Assembly (NCBI RefSeq): GCF_001579805.1
Contig: NZ_CP014546.1
Span: 6,696,001-6,760,000, forward strand
Direction of reading: 5' to 3'
Length of the DNA stretch: 64,000 nt
DNA from: Pseudomonas azotoformans
GTDB taxonomy: Bacteria; Pseudomonadota; Gammaproteobacteria; Pseudomonadales; Pseudomonadaceae
Of this stretch, positions 63,023 to 64,000 are shown in pieces. The notes under the pieces were generated by a model that saw only the letters and a program-made list of their open reading frames with translations, was not told the origin of the DNA and made no database searches. Made by a program: the position numbers and the translations under genes. How positions within the stretch are numbered: position 1 is the first letter of the stretch; every line of letters starts with the position of its first letter.

Positions 63023-63622
63023 ATGTGGCAAAGCTATTTGAATGGTCTGCTGGTGGCGCTGGGCCTGATCATGGCCATCGGCACCCAGAACGCCTTTGTA
63101 CTGGCGCAGAGCCTGCGTCGTGAACATCACTTGCCCGTGGCGGCATTGTGTGTGGTGTGTGATGCCCTGCTGGTGGCCGCCGGGGTGTTCGGCCTGGCGA
63201 CGGTGCTGGCGCAAAGCCCGGTGCTGTTGGCGGTGGCACGCTGGGGCGGCGCGGCGTTCCTGATCTGGTACGGCGCGTGCGCACTGCGCCGGGCCTGTTC
63301 GAAACAGAGCCTGGACCAAGGCGACACTCTCAAGGTGCGCTCGCTGCGCGCGGTGATGCTGAGCGCGCTGGCCGTGACCCTGCTCAACCCGCACGTGTAC
63401 CTGGACACCGTACTGCTGATCGGCTCACTCGGCGCACAGCAAACCGAACCCGGCGCCTACGTGGCCGGGGCGGCCAGTGCGTCGTTCCTGTGGTTCGCCA
63501 CTCTGGCACTCGGCGCGGCGTGGCTGGCACCCTGGCTGGCGCGCCCCGCAACCTGGCGCCTGCTGGACCTGTTGGTGGCGGTGATGATGTTCAGCGTGGC
63601 CTATCAATTGATCGCGGCTTAG
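63023..63622 (+). CDS. argO: LysE/ArgO-family basic amino acid exporter
   Basis: ATG 63023 gives 199 residues with six hydrophobic helices. LNGLLVALGLIMAIGTQNAFVLAQSLRREHHLPVAALCVVCDALLVAAGVFGLATVL is the LysE/ArgO signature, LLNPHVYLDTVLLIGSLG the second half. It exports arginine and possibly lysine or canavanine and is the expected ArgP target. It is co-transcribed with the ACT-domain gene. Confidence 0.92.
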   Translation: MWQSYLNGLLVALGLIMAIGTQNAFVLAQSLRREHHLPVAALCVVCDALLVAAGVFGLATVLAQSPVLLAVARWGGAAFLIWYGACALRRACSKQSLDQGDTLKVRSLRAVMLSALAVTLLNPHVYLDTVLLIGSLGAQQTEPGAYVAGAASASFLWFATLALGAAWLAPWLARPATWRLLDLLVAVMMFSVAYQLIAA

Positions 63623-63693
63623 GGAATATTCCAAAACGCTCTGGAACCTCTATCCCACACAGTTGTTGCGTGGTTTTGCCGCACCCCCGGTGC

Positions 63694-63699
63694 TATGAT
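63694..63699 (+). promoter_or_regulatory. Candidate -10 element of the sodB promoter
   Basis: TATGAT with a weak TGGTTT 17 bases upstream, about 100 bases before the sodB ATG. The hexamers are imperfect, so this is a suggestion only. Confidence 0.4.
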
Positions 63700-63800
63700 C
63701 CGGACCCTGCGCCGCAAAGAGTACAAACTCCCCGGCGCTTGTTTGGCCGCCCGTGATCGGCCTTGCGCTCACCGCAACTGACCTGATTAGGAGAATCATC

Positions 63801-64000
63801 ATGGCTTTCGAATTGCCGCCGCTGCCCTACGCACACGATGCCCTGCAGCCGCACATCTCCAAGGAAACCTTGGAATTCCACCACGACAAGCACCACAACA
63901 CCTACGTCGTGAACCTGAACAACCTGGTGCCAGGCACCGAGTTCGAAGGCAAGACCCTGGAAGAGATCGTCAAATCCTCTTCGGGCGGCATCTTCAACAA
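63801..64000 (+). CDS. sodB: Iron superoxide dismutase SodB, partial
   Basis: Only the first 66 or so codons are in the window. [66 protein letters not shown] is the N-terminal helical hairpin of Fe-type SOD, with metal-binding His at about residue 27 and the [10 protein letters not shown] motif. It dismutates superoxide in the cytoplasm. TTAGGAGAATCATC precedes the ATG. The gene runs off the right edge. Confidence 0.95.
   Translation, partial: MAFELPPLPYAHDALQPHISKETLEFHHDKHHNTYVVNLNNLVPGTEFEGKTLEEIVKSSSGGIFN

Noticed and set aside
41583..63656. A shared 14-mer, AAAACGCTCTGGAA, near 41584 and 63643
   Set aside because: Matches of this length are expected by chance several times in 64 kb, and the contexts are unrelated.
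1..64000. tRNA, rRNA, CRISPR, prophage or insertion-sequence content
   Set aside because: I looked for direct-repeat spacing, transposase motifs and tRNA-like cloverleafs in intergenic regions and saw none.

Overview
The window is about 64 kb of a GC-rich chromosome that reads as Pseudomonas, most likely the P. fluorescens group. The grounds are the zwf-pgl-eda/hexR cluster, the gtsABCD-oprB glucose porter, tandem fadD genes beside a PhaJ1-like hydratase, argP/argO, GTGGGAGC-type REPINs, and AACAACAA-type (Crc/Hfq) motifs at translation starts. I see no rRNA, tRNA, CRISPR array, prophage or insertion sequence.

Layout. 1-3.6 kb: a pxpABC-like 5-oxoprolinase operon (pxpC cut by the window edge) with a divergent LysR gene. 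3.6-9.3 kb: a run of LysR regulators paired with short-chain dehydrogenases and a PACE efflux pump. 9.3-11.9 kb: an ECF42-type sigma factor with its YCII/DGPF, SRPBCC and SnoaL-like partners and a recognisable promoter. 12-14.5 kb: GNAT, a GyrI-like protein and AlaC. 14.5-17.7 kb: gntP, gntK and gntR with three GntR-type operators. 17.9-25.1 kb: accessory metabolism (two GSTs, a uronate-dehydrogenase-like SDR, an MFS carrier), an AT-rich orphan gene, and a BdlA-like chemoreceptor broken by a frameshift.

25-35.6 kb is the most unusual region. A FecI/FecR-type sigma and anti-sigma pair sits upstream of a TonB-dependent receptor, two substrate-binding proteins without permease or ATPase, an ornithine-cyclodeaminase-like protein, and a histidine-ammonia-lyase relative that lacks the MIO-forming Ala-Ser-Gly. 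On the other side lie a membrane fatty-acid desaturase and a cytosolic PhnD-like protein. An identical 18-bp element precedes both the receptor and the desaturase in the same orientation, so I propose a single cell-surface-signalling regulon.

35.6-48 kb holds housekeeping genes: GNAT, a periplasmic methyltransferase, a deformylase, a BrkB-family protein, CsbD, two acyl-CoA ligases with a lipase-like hydrolase and PhaJ, a DUF2383 protein, a frameshifted DUF3820 gene and a class V aminotransferase. 47.4-59.5 kb is a glucose-catabolism block: eda (with a 3' frameshift), pgl, zwf, hexR, a hexose-6-P mutarotase, oprB, gtsDCBA and an AGE-family sugar isomerase. The last two start downstream of near-identical operator modules. 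59.6-64 kb: a coiled-coil membrane protein, a sugar-nucleotide-type epimerase, argP facing an ACT-domain gene and argO, and the start of sodB.

Three genes (the BdlA-like receptor, the DUF3820 gene, eda) each carry a single-base indel in or next to a G/C run. This is either real decay or sequencing error, and raw reads should settle it. All function calls come from motif reading, without database searches.
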